The notes beneath the pieces are model-generated. The model was not told the DNA's origin, did not search any database, and saw only the letters and a program-made list of their open reading frames with translations. Shown here piece after piece: positions 39,863 to 49,152 of a stretch of 64,000 nt of DNA (position 1 is its first letter; each line of letters starts with the position of its first letter). Where the stretch lies: assembly GCA_039180675.1 (NCBI GenBank), contig JBCDDC010000018.1:1-64000 (forward strand). The letters are read 5' to 3'. The translations under genes and the position numbers were made by a program. Source of the stretch: Thermohalobaculum sp039180675 (GTDB lineage Bacteria; Pseudomonadota; Alphaproteobacteria; Rhodobacterales; Rhodobacteraceae).

Positions 39863-40726
39863 ATGCGCATGAGAACCGTGCGCACCGTGGCGGAGCATCG
39901 CGCCCAGATCGCCGATTGGCGGCGGGGAGGGGAGCGCGTGTGTCTGGTGACCACCATGGGCGCGCTGCATGACGGGCATCTGAGCCTGATCGCCATGGGC
40001 CGCAGGGTGGCGGACCGGGTGGTGGCAACGATCTTTGTTAACCCGACGCAGTTTGGCGCGAACGAGGACCTCTCGACCTATCCCCGCGACGAGGCGCGGG
40101 ACGCCGGGATGCTGGCCGAGGCAGGATGCGATATGCTTTTTGCGCCGCCGCTGGAAGAGATGTATCCTGTTGATTTTTCAACGAAAGTTCAGGTCGATGG
40201 GCTGACAGACCGCCTGTGTGGCGCAGCACGGCCCGGGCACATGGACGGAGTCGCGCAGGTGGTGGCAAAGCTCCTCAATCAGGCGGGCGCGGACTATGCG
40301 ATTTTTGGCGAAAAGGACTGGCAGCAGCTTGCCGTCATCCGCCGGATGGCGCGGGATCTGGACATCCCGACCGAGATCCTGGGCGGGCCCACACTGCGCG
40401 AGCCGGATGGGCTGGCGATGAGCTCGCGCAACCGGTATCTGGACGACGGGCAGCGCCGGGTTGCGGCGCATCTGAACCGGGTGCTGTTCTCGACTGCCGA
40501 CCGGATCGCCAAGGGATTTCCGGTGGCCGAGGAATGCGCGGCGGCGGCGAAAACGCTGCTGAGTGCAGGGTTCGAGAAGGTCGATTATATTGAGGCACGG
40601 GACGGCGAAAGCCTTGATATGGTTAGGCAATTCGACCCTGTTCGCCCGGGCCGGATCTTTGGCGCCGCGCATCTCGGCCGGGCGCGGCTGATCGACAATG
40701 TCCCCATCGCGGCGCTGGACGGGTGA
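39863..40726 (+). CDS. panC: Pantothenate synthetase
   Basis: Joins pantoate and beta-alanine with ATP to make pantothenate, the CoA precursor. The 287-residue protein has the nucleotidyl-transferase signature TMGALHDGHLSLI (about 31-43), FVNPTQFGANEDLSTYPRD (about 60-78), GAARPGHMDGVAQVV, FGEKDWQQLAVIRRM and LAMSSRNRYLD. Start at ATG 39863 (GGGGGA upstream); 39869 is a close alternative. No panB is adjacent, but an ICMT-like methyltransferase gene overlaps its stop. Confidence 0.92.
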   Translation: MRMRTVRTVAEHRAQIADWRRGGERVCLVTTMGALHDGHLSLIAMGRRVADRVVATIFVNPTQFGANEDLSTYPRDEARDAGMLAEAGCDMLFAPPLEEMYPVDFSTKVQVDGLTDRLCGAARPGHMDGVAQVVAKLLNQAGADYAIFGEKDWQQLAVIRRMARDLDIPTEILGGPTLREPDGLAMSSRNRYLDDGQRRVAAHLNRVLFSTADRIAKGFPVAEECAAAAKTLLSAGFEKVDYIEARDGESLDMVRQFDPVRPGRIFGAAHLGRARLIDNVPIAALDG

Positions 40727-41175
40727 GCGGGATGGAGCTTCTGAAAAAGCTGGATCTGCCGCCGGTCTGGCTGATCCTGCTGATGGCAATCGCGAGCGCG
40801 AGCACCGGGTTCGAGACGGCCATCCCCGAGATGATCTGGCCCGGTAGGATGTTGATAATATTGGGTCTTTTACTCGCCGTCTGGGCCGCGCTGGCGTTTC
40901 GCAGGGCGCGGACCACGATTATCCCGAAAGAGCGGCCCTCGGCCCTGGTCGATACCGGGCCGTACCGGATCTCGCGAAATCCGATCTATCTGGCCGACCT
41001 TGTGATCTTGGCCGGCTGGAGCCTGAGCCACGGGATCCTGATCGCGGCGGTGATGACGATGACCATGTTCTTCGTGCTCGAACGGCGATTTATCCTTGGC
41101 GAGGAGGCGGTTCTGGAGGCCGACCTGGGCCAGCCATACCTTGACTACAAGGCGCGGGTGAGACGCTGGATCTGA
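40723..41175 (+). CDS. Isoprenylcysteine carboxyl methyltransferase-like membrane protein
   Basis: A 150-residue membrane protein with four or five helices and the ICMT/PEMT-like C-terminal motif: LVDTGPYRISRNPIYLADLV near 83-102, then an FVLERRFILGEEAVLE helix that would bind S-adenosylmethionine, and the ending YLDYKARVRRWI. The bacterial members methylate unknown small molecules or lipids. GTG 40723 overlaps the panC stop as GTGA, suggesting coupling; ATG 40732 is an alternative. Nothing else links it to pantothenate. Confidence 0.8.
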   Translation: MSGMELLKKLDLPPVWLILLMAIASASTGFETAIPEMIWPGRMLIILGLLLAVWAALAFRRARTTIIPKERPSALVDTGPYRISRNPIYLADLVILAGWSLSHGILIAAVMTMTMFFVLERRFILGEEAVLEADLGQPYLDYKARVRRWI

Positions 41176-41386
41176 CGCCGCGAAGGCTCCGATCTGGCGC
41201 GATTTCGCGCGATCTTTGTCGCGGATTTCCATGGTTAACGCCCCCGCGACAACGCGCGACAAAAGATCGGGCGTTTCAGACAAACCGCGACAACTTTCGA
41301 ACCTGGCGAATTGATGGGTCGATGGCCCGGCCGGGTTTGGCGACCGGAGGGTGGACAAACCGCGCGGTTCGGTCCTCTCTCTGCCC
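41176..41386. promoter_or_regulatory. Control region of the hydantoinase-linked LysR gene with CGCGACAA cluster
   Basis: Contains CGCGACAA at 41245-41252, 41255-41262 and 41286-41293, and its inverse TTGTCGCG at 41216-41223. The inverse copy and the second direct copy sit inside a longer inverted repeat (GATCTTTGTCGCG, 41211-41223; CGCGACAAAAGATC, 41255-41268). Four copies in 78 bases suggest an operator array or a structured leader. Confidence 0.5.
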
Positions 41387-42286
41387 ATGGCGATCACGCT
41401 CAAGCAATTGGAGGCCTTTGTCGCGGTCGCGGATCTCGGCAGTTTTCGCCGGGCGGCGGAGCGGCTGAACACGACCCAGCCGAACATCTCGGCCCGGATC
41501 GCGGCGTTGGAGGGGCTGCTGAAGCTCTCGCTGATGGACCGGGACGCGGGCTCGGTGCGGCTGACGCTGAAGGGCGAGGCGCTGCTGCCGCACGCGCGCC
41601 GGGTGCTGGGGAGCGTCGATGACCTGATGGAGGCGACCGGGGACACGGCGCTGTTCGACGGGACGATCCGGCTGGGCGTGACGGAGCTTGTCGCCCATGT
41701 CTGGCTCGGGCGGTTTCTGAAGGCTCTGAACGCGCGCTATCCGAACGTGCTGGTGGAACTGAACGTGGACTTCTCCGCCACGCTGTCGGAGGCGCTGTTC
41801 AGCCGGGCGCTGGATCTGACGCTGCAGAGCGCGCCGTTCGACCGGGAAAGCTCGGGCAACGAGCCATTGGCGGATTATCCGATGATCTGGGTCGCGGCGC
41901 CGTCGTTCGGGCTGTCTGGGCGGCGGCTGGGGCCGGGGGACCTCGCGGCGCATCCGATCCTGACCGCGGCGCGGGCGACGTTGCTGCATCAGCAATTGCG
42001 GGCGCATCTGGCCGAAGTTGGTGCGTCCGATGCGCGGATAGCCCCCTCAACCAACCTCGCGGCCTGCATCCAGATGGCGGTGGATGGCCTGGGCCTCGCC
42101 TGCGTGCCCGAGGCGATGGCCGGGGACGCGCTAGCCGACAGGGCGCTGGAGCGGGTCGACTACCCCTGGGCGCCCGATGCGCTCAGTTTCGCGGCGCGGT
42201 ACGATGCGGGGACGGCGCCGGTTTATGTGCGCGAGGCGGCCCGGCTGGCGGCGCGGATCGCGCAGGCAGAGGATCAGGAAAGCTGA
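41387..42286 (+). CDS. LysR-family transcriptional regulator
   Basis: A 299-residue regulator with a standard HTH (MAITLKQLEAFVAVADLGSF; AERLNTTQPNISARIAALEG; residues 1-50) and a ligand-binding domain (GTIRLGVTELVAHVWLGRFL; VDGLGLACVPEAMAGDAL). ATG 41387 is chosen by homology; the 12-residue extension is unlikely. It is transcribed in the same direction as, and 79 bases before, the hydantoinase operon, which it probably controls. Confidence 0.87.
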   Translation: MAITLKQLEAFVAVADLGSFRRAAERLNTTQPNISARIAALEGLLKLSLMDRDAGSVRLTLKGEALLPHARRVLGSVDDLMEATGDTALFDGTIRLGVTELVAHVWLGRFLKALNARYPNVLVELNVDFSATLSEALFSRALDLTLQSAPFDRESSGNEPLADYPMIWVAAPSFGLSGRRLGPGDLAAHPILTAARATLLHQQLRAHLAEVGASDARIAPSTNLAACIQMAVDGLGLACVPEAMAGDALADRALERVDYPWAPDALSFAARYDAGTAPVYVREAARLAARIAQAEDQES

Positions 42287-42365
42287 TCGTTATGATCCAA
42301 TAAAATAATTCGACATGATCCTTGGATCTTCGCAAACTCCGCCCGCGCAGACGGAGAGGACAGGT

Positions 42366-44447
42366 ATGGAGGATCAGGCGGTGCGGTTGGGGGTCGATAT
42401 CGGCGGGACGTTCACCGATGTGGTCCTCGAGGTTGGCGGGGCGCGAAGCTCGACCAAGGTCCTGACCACATACGCGGCGCCCGAGACCGCGATTGTCGAG
42501 GGGATGCACCAGGTCTGTGCGAAGGCTGGAATTAAGTCCTCGGCCATCGGTCAGATCATCCACGGGACCACGCTGGCGACCAATGCTCTGATCGAGCGGC
42601 GCGGGGCGAAGACGGCGCTGATCACGACCAAAGGCTTTCGCGACGTGATCGAGATGCGCACCGAGAGCCGGTTCGAGCAATACGATCTGAACCTGGTGCT
42701 GCCGGAGCCGCTTTTGCCGCGCAACCGGCGCTATGTGATCGCCGAGCGGATCGATGCGCGCGGCGAGGCGCTGATCCCGCTGGACCGGGCCGAGGTAGAG
42801 GCGCTGGCCGATGAGCTGGCGGAGGCGGGGTATGAGAGTGTCGCGGTGGGCCTCCTGCACTCCTACGTCAACGACGCCCATGAGCGGATGGTGCGTGATG
42901 TGCTGGCCGAGCGGATGCCGGGGGCGATGGTCTCGATCTCTTCCGAGGTTTCGCCGCAGATGCGGGAGTATGAGCGGTTCAACACGACCATCGCCAACGC
43001 CTATATCAAGCCGCTGATGAAGAGCTATCTGGGCCGGCTGAAGGCGCGGCTGGCCGAGGAAGGGGCGGATTGCCCCGTCTTCCTGATGCATTCGGGCGGC
43101 GGGATCATCTCGCTGGAGAGCGCGGCGGAGTTCCCGGTGCGGCTGGTGGAGAGCGGGCCTGCGGGCGGGGCGGTGTTCGCCGCCGATATTGCGGCGCGCC
43201 ACGGGCTCGACCAGGTGCTGAGCTTCGACATGGGGGGGACGACCGCGAAGATCTGCCTGATCAAGAACCGCACGCCCAAGACCTCTCGCGTGTTCGAGGT
43301 GGCTCGGACATACCGGTTCAAGAAGGGCTCGGGCATGCCGATCTCGATCCCGGTGATCGACATGGTGGAGATTGGCGCGGGCGGCGGTTCGCTGGCGCAT
43401 GTGGATGTCATGGGCCAGATCCGGGTCGGGCCGGAGAGTGCGGGGTCAGAGCCGGGGCCTGCGTGCTATGGGCGCGGCGGGGAGCGGCCGGCGGTGACCG
43501 ATGCGGACCTGACGCTCGGCAAGCTGGATCCGGGGAATTTCGCGGGCGGGTCGATTGCGCTGCATCCGGAGAAGTCGGATGCCGCGCTGACGGAGCATCT
43601 GGGCGCGAAGCTCGACATGGAGGCGCTGGAGGCCGCCTGGGGGCTGGCCGAGGTTGTCGATGAGAACATGGCCAATGCGGCACGGGTCCATGCTGTGGAG
43701 AATGGCGAGGATCTGAGCGAGTACACGATGATCGCCTTTGGCGGTGCGGCGCCGCTCCACGCCGGGCGGCTCTGCGAGAAGCTGGGGGTGGATCGCTGCC
43801 TGGTCCCGACCGGGGCGGGGGTCGGCTCGGCCATCGGGTTCCTGCGCGCGCCGTTCAGCTTCGAGTCGAACCGCACGGTCTTCATGCGGATCTCGGAGTT
43901 CGATCCGGCGCGCGTCCGGGCCCTGTTCGACGAGATGGAGGCGGAGGCGCAAGGCTTCGTCCGCTCCTGCGATGCCGAGGCCGAGATCGTGTCGGAGTAC
44001 AAGGTCTACATGCGCTATGCCGGGCAGGGATGGGAGATCCCGGTGCCACTGACCCGGAGGCAGGCGCGGGACCCGGTAGCGTCGATCTTCCTCGAGCGGT
44101 TCGAGGAGGATTACGCCAAGCTCTTCGGCCGCTCGGTCGAGGGGATGGTGGCCGAGATCACCGTCTGGTCAGTGAATGCGACAACCCCGCCCGCCGAGGT
44201 CGTGCCGGCGGAGCCGGTGGGGGCCACCGTGCCGGTCGAGGCGGCGGGAACACGCGCGCTGTTCGATGCGGCGGACGGGCGGACCAACGAGGCAGCGGTC
44301 TGCCCGCGGGAGAGCCTCGAGACCGGCAGCACCGTCTTCGGGCCCGCGGTGATCACCGAGGATGAGACCACGATTGTGCTGCCGACGAGCCGCAGGGCGG
44401 TGCAGCTTTCCGATGGCTGCATCGCCGTCGAGCGGAAGGAGGGTTGA
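42366..44447 (+). CDS. Hydantoinase/oxoprolinase subunit A
   Basis: A 693-residue ATP-dependent subunit of the HyuA/5-oxoprolinase/acetone carboxylase family, which phosphorylates and opens hydantoin- or oxoproline-like rings. It has the N-terminal actin-like strand RLGVDIGGTFTDVVLE (residues 7-22), IIHGTTLATNALIERRGA, the second phosphate loop LSFDMGGTTAKICLI, IPVIDMVEIGAGGGSLAHV and a C-terminal domain. ATG 42366 has GGAGAGGACAG upstream. One base after its stop comes the start of subunit B. The substrate is not fixed by sequence: N-methylhydantoin is one option because a DAO-type oxidoreductase follows. Confidence 0.87.
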   Translation: MEDQAVRLGVDIGGTFTDVVLEVGGARSSTKVLTTYAAPETAIVEGMHQVCAKAGIKSSAIGQIIHGTTLATNALIERRGAKTALITTKGFRDVIEMRTESRFEQYDLNLVLPEPLLPRNRRYVIAERIDARGEALIPLDRAEVEALADELAEAGYESVAVGLLHSYVNDAHERMVRDVLAERMPGAMVSISSEVSPQMREYERFNTTIANAYIKPLMKSYLGRLKARLAEEGADCPVFLMHSGGGIISLESAAEFPVRLVESGPAGGAVFAADIAARHGLDQVLSFDMGGTTAKICLIKNRTPKTSRVFEVARTYRFKKGSGMPISIPVIDMVEIGAGGGSLAHVDVMGQIRVGPESAGSEPGPACYGRGGERPAVTDADLTLGKLDPGNFAGGSIALHPEKSDAALTEHLGAKLDMEALEAAWGLAEVVDENMANAARVHAVENGEDLSEYTMIAFGGAAPLHAGRLCEKLGVDRCLVPTGAGVGSAIGFLRAPFSFESNRTVFMRISEFDPARVRALFDEMEAEAQGFVRSCDAEAEIVSEYKVYMRYAGQGWEIPVPLTRRQARDPVASIFLERFEEDYAKLFGRSVEGMVAEITVWSVNATTPPAEVVPAEPVGATVPVEAAGTRALFDAADGRTNEAAVCPRESLETGSTVFGPAVITEDETTIVLPTSRRAVQLSDGCIAVERKEG

Positions 44448-44448
44448 G

Positions 44449-46155
44449 ATGGCCGGGATCTCGAAAGTCGCCTATCAGGTCATGTGGAACCGCCTGATCT
44501 CGGTGGTCGAGGAGCAGGCGCAAGCCCTTGTGCGCACGGCGTTTTCGACCTCAGTCAGGGAGGCGGGGGACCTCTCCGCCGGGGTCTATAATGCGGGCGG
44601 CGAGATGCTCGCTCAGGCGGTGACCGGCACGCCGGGCCACGTAAACGCGATGGCCGATGCGGTCGCCCATTTCATCCGCCGGATCGGGCGGCAGAACATG
44701 TTCGAGGGCGATATCTACATCACCAATGACCCGTGGGAGGGGACGGGGCACCTGCACGACATCACGGTGGTCACGCCCTCGTTCCACAAGGGCCGGTTCG
44801 TCGGGTTCTTCGCCTGCACCGCGCATATCACCGATATCGGCGGGCGCGGGTTCGGGGCGGACGGCAACTCGGTCTATGAGGAGGGGCTGCAGATCCCGAT
44901 CATGAAATTCGCCGAGCGGGGCGAGGTGGACCGGACGCTGCTGGCGATCATCCGGGCCAATACGCGGGAGCCGGATCAACTGGTCGGCGATGTCTATGCG
45001 CTGGCGACCTCCAACGATATCGGCCACCGGCGGTTGATCGACATGATGGAGGAGTTCGATCTCGACGATCTCGACGGGATCTCGGATTTCATCATGGAGA
45101 ACTCACGCAGCGCGACGCTGGAGCGGATTGCGGAGATCCCTCAGACCGTGGCCGACGGGCATATGCGGATCGACGGCTACGATGTGCCGATCGATCTGAA
45201 GGTGAAGCTCTCCTTCGAAGGCGACCGGGTGATGGCGGACTGGGCCGGCACCTCGCCGGTCGACAAGAAGGGGATCAACGTCCCGCTGGTCTATACCAAG
45301 GCCTATACCTGCTATGCGCTCAAATGCGCGATCGCGCCCGAGATCCCGAACAATGCGGCCTCGCTGGCGCCGTTCGAGATCACGGCGCCGGAGGGCTCGA
45401 TCGTCAATGCGGTGCATCCAGCGCCGGTCGCGCTCCGCCATGTGATCGGGCATATGGTGCCCGATACGATCTACGATGCGCTCGACAAGATCGTGCCGGG
45501 GCTGGTGCCGGCAGAGGGGGCGGGGAGCCTGTGTAACTTCCAGGTCTCCTTGCGCCCGCGCATGGATGCCCCTGCGCCGCCGGATGCGGTGCGCTCGGAG
45601 GTGCTTACGTTTAACTCCGGGGGCGCGGGGGCGCGGCCGACGCTGGATGGGATGAACGCGACGGCGTTTCCCTCTGGCGTGATGACAATGCCGGTCGAGG
45701 CGACCGAGCAGGTCGGGCCGGTGATGATCTGGCGCAAGGAGTTGCGCCCCGACAGCGGCGGGGCGGGGGCGAGCCGTGGCGGGCTCGGCCAGTACATGGA
45801 GGTCGGCGCGCGCGAGGGGCATGAGTTCGACATCCAGGCGATGTTCGACCGGGTGGATCACCCCGCACGCGGGCGTCAGGGCGGCAAGGCGGGGGCGCCC
45901 ACGACCATCGGCCAGGACGACGGCACCGCGATGAAGGGCAAGGGCAAGCAATTCGTGGCCCATGGGCGCAAGGTGATGATGGCCTTCCCCGGCGGCGCGG
46001 GCTATGGCGCGCCCGGCGACCGCGCGGCGGAGAAGGTCAGGCGCGACCTCGCGCTCGGCTATATCAGCGCGGAGACGGCTGAGGCGGAATACGGGCTCGG
46101 CGCGGAGGAGATCGCGGATATCCAGCGAAGGGCGCGGCTCGGGGAGATCTTCTGA
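44449..46155 (+). CDS. Hydantoinase/oxoprolinase subunit B
   Basis: The 568-residue partner of subunit A (HyuB family). Landmarks are NRLISVVEEQAQALVRTAFS, REAGDLSAGVYNAGGEMLAQ (about 42-61), DIYITNDPWEGTGHLHDITV (about 85-104; a metal/substrate site), the domain GVGNVP-like MADWAGTSPVDKKGINVPLV, and the glycine-rich end KVMMAFPGGAGYGAPGDRAA. The ribosome site GGAAGGAGG precedes ATG 44449. The stop overlaps the next start (TGATG), so the three genes form one translational unit. Confidence 0.88.
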   Translation: MAGISKVAYQVMWNRLISVVEEQAQALVRTAFSTSVREAGDLSAGVYNAGGEMLAQAVTGTPGHVNAMADAVAHFIRRIGRQNMFEGDIYITNDPWEGTGHLHDITVVTPSFHKGRFVGFFACTAHITDIGGRGFGADGNSVYEEGLQIPIMKFAERGEVDRTLLAIIRANTREPDQLVGDVYALATSNDIGHRRLIDMMEEFDLDDLDGISDFIMENSRSATLERIAEIPQTVADGHMRIDGYDVPIDLKVKLSFEGDRVMADWAGTSPVDKKGINVPLVYTKAYTCYALKCAIAPEIPNNAASLAPFEITAPEGSIVNAVHPAPVALRHVIGHMVPDTIYDALDKIVPGLVPAEGAGSLCNFQVSLRPRMDAPAPPDAVRSEVLTFNSGGAGARPTLDGMNATAFPSGVMTMPVEATEQVGPVMIWRKELRPDSGGAGASRGGLGQYMEVGAREGHEFDIQAMFDRVDHPARGRQGGKAGAPTTIGQDDGTAMKGKGKQFVAHGRKVMMAFPGGAGYGAPGDRAAEKVRRDLALGYISAETAEAEYGLGAEEIADIQRRARLGEIF

Positions 46156-47378
46156 TGGAGGCGCGCGGCCCTGCGGAGCGACCGGCGCGGACCTCCTATG
46201 ACGTCGTGATCGTGGGTGGCGCGATCATGGGCTCCTCCACCGCCTGGTTTCTGACCGACAATCCGGACTTCGACGGCTCGGTTCTGGTGGTGGAGAAGGA
46301 CCCGACCTATGCGGCCTGCTCCACCGCGCACACCAACAGCTGTATGCGCCAGCAGTTCTCGACCGAGGTGAATGTGCGGATCTCGCAATTCGCGGCGGAT
46401 TTCGTGAAGAATCTGCGGGAGTACATGGGCGGCGACGAGCGGATGCCGGAGCTGACGATCCAAAGCTATGGCTATATGTACCTCGCCGATAACGAAGCCT
46501 TTGCGACTGTGCTGCGGGAGAGCCAGAAGGTGCAGCTGGCGGCAGGCGCCGGGACGCGGCTGATGACGGCGGATGAGATCAGGGCGGCCTATCCGTTCTA
46601 CACTGTCGACGACATCCTGCTCGGCTCGATCAACACGGTCGATGAGGGGTATTGGGAAGGGGCGGCGGTGTTCGACTGGTGGCGCCGGATCGCGCGGGAA
46701 CGCGGCGTCGAATACGTCACAAACGAGGTGGTCGCGATGACCCGGAACGCGGCGGGCGACCGGATCGACAGCGTGACGCTGGCCTCGGGCGAGGTGATCG
46801 CCTGCGGTCAGGTGGTGAACGCGTCTGGCCCGCGGGCGGCGCGCACGGCGAAGATGGCCGGGATCGAGGTGCCGGTGGAGCCGAGAAAGCGCTTTACCTG
46901 GATCTTCGCCGCCGAGAGGCCGCTGGAGCAGGAGCTGCCGCTGACCATCGATCCCTCCGGCGTGCATGTGCGCGAGAATGGCGGGGGCACGTATCTCTGC
47001 GGCGGGCATGCGGATGTGGACCCTGCGGTCGCATTCGACGATTTCGCGATGGATTTCTCGCTGTGGGAGGCCAAGATCTGGCCCGCGATCGCCGCCCGGA
47101 TCCCGCAGTTCGAGGCGGTGAAGGTGACCCATGAATGGGCCGGACACTATGCCTATAACACGCTGGATCATAACGCCATTCTGGGTCCGCATACGGAGGT
47201 TGAGAACTTTATCTTCCAGAACGGGTTCTCGGGCCATGGGCTCCAGCAGTCGCCCGCCATGGGCCGCGCGACGGCGGAATGGCTCACCTACGGCGAGTAC
47301 CGGGCGCTGGATCTGAGTGTCTTCAACTATGAGCGGATCGCGAGGAACGAGCCGTTCGTTGAGAAGGCGGTGATCTAG
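46155..47378 (+). CDS. FAD-dependent oxidoreductase, DAO family
   Basis: A 407-residue flavoprotein with the FAD dinucleotide motif YDVVIVGGAIMGSSTAWFL (residues 15-33) and the adenine-ribose Glu in VLVVEKDPTY. It has an N-terminal Ser/Cys-rich ACSTAHTNSCMRQQFSTE where sarcosine-type oxidases place the flavin-facing loop, and a C-terminal GLQQSPAMGRATAEWL. This family oxidises secondary amines, D-amino acids or sarcosine-like compounds. Its TGATG overlap with hyuB suggests it consumes the amino acid released by ring opening, for example sarcosine from N-methylhydantoin, but this is inference. Confidence 0.85.
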   Translation: MEARGPAERPARTSYDVVIVGGAIMGSSTAWFLTDNPDFDGSVLVVEKDPTYAACSTAHTNSCMRQQFSTEVNVRISQFAADFVKNLREYMGGDERMPELTIQSYGYMYLADNEAFATVLRESQKVQLAAGAGTRLMTADEIRAAYPFYTVDDILLGSINTVDEGYWEGAAVFDWWRRIARERGVEYVTNEVVAMTRNAAGDRIDSVTLASGEVIACGQVVNASGPRAARTAKMAGIEVPVEPRKRFTWIFAAERPLEQELPLTIDPSGVHVRENGGGTYLCGGHADVDPAVAFDDFAMDFSLWEAKIWPAIAARIPQFEAVKVTHEWAGHYAYNTLDHNAILGPHTEVENFIFQNGFSGHGLQQSPAMGRATAEWLTYGEYRALDLSVFNYERIARNEPFVEKAVI

Positions 47379-47413
47379 GCTGGGCCCGGCGCGGGGCGGG
47401 AGGCCGGGCGGGG

Positions 47414-48247
47414 TCAGCCCTTAGGCGCGCGTTCTGCGAGGCGGGCCTCGAACCAGTCGAGCGCCATGTCGGTCCAGCCCGCGGGCGCGCCATGCCCGCC
47501 CGGGTGGAGCATCAGGTCGATCCGTCCGGCGGCGCAGTCGGACCAGTTGCGCAGCCAGATCCCGTCTGCGGCGAAGCCGGTCTCGGGCTGGCGGTTCGGG
47601 CAGCCATTGGTGCGGCGCAGGAGTGCGAGCGAGGCCCAGACATCGCCCTGGATGACCGCACCGTCGCGGAAGGACCGGCCCTCAAGCGGCACGACCCGGT
47701 CGGCCCAGCCATGGGTGTGGAAGAGGCTGACGGGTCCGGTGCAGCGCTCCGGCAGGTCATCCCAGAAGGCGCCGGCGAAGGGGGCGAAGGCATCGGCCAG
47801 ATCGGGTGCGCGGCAGGCGATGTCCCAGACCATGGAGCCGCCGCGGGAGAAGCCGGAGAGGAGGAGCGGCTTTGGCGCGACCCCGTGCACGGTGGCGACA
47901 TTGGCGAGCACGGCGCGCAGGAAGGCGATGTCGTCGCGGTTGTGCGACGTGCCCTTTGCGCGGACCGACCAGTCGCGCTGCCAGCGGTTCTCCGGGTGCC
48001 AGCCCTGGGGCGCGATCACGGCGTAGCCACGGGCGAGCGCACGGGTGGCGATGGCGCCCCTGATCGCGCCGCTGGCCTTGGCGCCGCCGCCGTGGAGATG
48101 CAGGAGCGTGCCCTTGATCGCACCCTCGGGGCGGGCGAAGTGGTAGCTGCCGGTTGCAATCTCGCAGGGGGTCTCGTGCCCGCCGCAGCCCTGTGCGGCG
48201 GCCGGTGCCGGGAGAGCGAGCAGGAGTGCGATGACGAGGCGCTTCAC
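47414..48247 (-). CDS. Secreted PHB-depolymerase/LpqC-like esterase, copy 2
   Basis: A 277-residue alpha/beta hydrolase with a signal peptide (residues 1-19, ending APAAA). The oxyanion region is LLHLHGGGAKASG, the nucleophile elbow LLSGFSRGGSMVWDIACRAP and the likely His is in LHPGGHGAPAGW. Cysteine pairs suggest disulphides. It starts at GTG 48247 overlapping the previous gene as GTGA; a longer frame to 48655 runs through that gene in another phase. It is a close paralogue of its neighbour. Probable secreted esterase or polyhydroxyalkanoate depolymerase relative; true substrate unknown. Confidence 0.8.
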   Translation of the reverse strand: MKRLVIALLLALPAPAAAQGCGGHETPCEIATGSYHFARPEGAIKGTLLHLHGGGAKASGAIRGAIATRALARGYAVIAPQGWHPENRWQRDWSVRAKGTSHNRDDIAFLRAVLANVATVHGVAPKPLLLSGFSRGGSMVWDIACRAPDLADAFAPFAGAFWDDLPERCTGPVSLFHTHGWADRVVPLEGRSFRDGAVIQGDVWASLALLRRTNGCPNRQPETGFAADGIWLRNWSDCAAGRIDLMLHPGGHGAPAGWTDMALDWFEARLAERAPKG

Positions 48248-49071
48248 TGGCTGATCCCGTCGGCGAGGCGGGCCTCGAACCAGTCGAGCGCCAGGTCGGC
48301 CCATCCCCGGGGCACGCCATGGCCGCCGGGGTGGAGCATCAGGTCGATCCGCGCATGGGTGCAGTCGGACCAGCTGCGCCACCAGCGCGCGTCTTCGATG
48401 CGGCTTTCCTTCGGCTGGCGGTTCACGCAGCCATTGGCCTCGCGCAGGGTGAAGAGCGCGCCGAAGACGTCGCCCTGGGTGATCGTGGCGCCGGGGATCG
48501 GGCGGCCCTCCAGCGGCACGGTGCGGTCGAGCCAGCCATGGGTGTGGAAGAGATCGACCGGCGCCTCGCATGCGGTGATCTCGGGCACCCAGAAGGCGCC
48601 GGCGACCGGGGCGTAGGCCCGCGCCAGATCCGGGGCGCGGCAGGCGATGTCCCAAACCATGGAGCCGCCGCGGGAGAAGCCGGAGAGAAGCACGCGGTCT
48701 GGATCGATCGGGGCCTTTGCGGCGGCATCGGCGAGCACGCCGCGCAGGAAGGCGATGTCGTCGCGCGAGTAGGTGCGCCCGTCATAGACGCCCCAGTTCT
48801 TCGGATACCGGCTGACCGGTTGCCAGCCCGTGGGTGCGATCACCGCATAGCCGCGCGCAAGCGCCACCTTGGCCGAGGCCCCCCGGGCCACGCCCGCGCC
48901 GGTGCCGCCCATGCCGTGGAGATGCATCAGGACCGGGAAGGGGCCGGTGCCTTCGGGCAGGACGAGATGGTAGTCGCCGAGATCCGTGCTGCAGCCCTGG
49001 GCGCAGGGTGTCTCGGCGAGGGCGGGGGCGGTCAGGAACAGCAGGGCTGCGAGAAGGGTGCGGCGCATCAA
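48244..49071 (-). CDS. Secreted PHB-depolymerase/LpqC-like esterase, copy 1
   Basis: A 275-residue secreted alpha/beta hydrolase; signal peptide residues 1-19 (ending APALA). The motifs mirror the downstream copy: LMHLHGMGGTGAG for the oxyanion hole, LLSGFSRGGSMVWDIACRAP for the Ser elbow, LFHTHGWLDRTVPLEGRP and LHPGGHGVPRGWADLALDWF for the Asp/His side. The two proteins align along their whole length, so this is a tandem duplication. Translation of copy 2 is coupled by GTGA. Confidence 0.8.
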   Translation of the reverse strand: MMRRTLLAALLFLTAPALAETPCAQGCSTDLGDYHLVLPEGTGPFPVLMHLHGMGGTGAGVARGASAKVALARGYAVIAPTGWQPVSRYPKNWGVYDGRTYSRDDIAFLRGVLADAAAKAPIDPDRVLLSGFSRGGSMVWDIACRAPDLARAYAPVAGAFWVPEITACEAPVDLFHTHGWLDRTVPLEGRPIPGATITQGDVFGALFTLREANGCVNRQPKESRIEDARWWRSWSDCTHARIDLMLHPGGHGVPRGWADLALDWFEARLADGISQ

Positions 49072-49152
49072 TAACCTCTGAAGAACGAACGTTGTTCCAG
49101 GATAACCGATCAGGAGCCCGGGTGGCCGTGCCTCACCGAAGCGTGACCGGGA

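Noticed and set aside
38960..39979. A 339-codon minus-strand frame over ORF6N and the flavoprotein genes
   Set aside because: Arg/Pro/Ser-rich shadow; the flavoprotein frame next to it has clear domain motifs.
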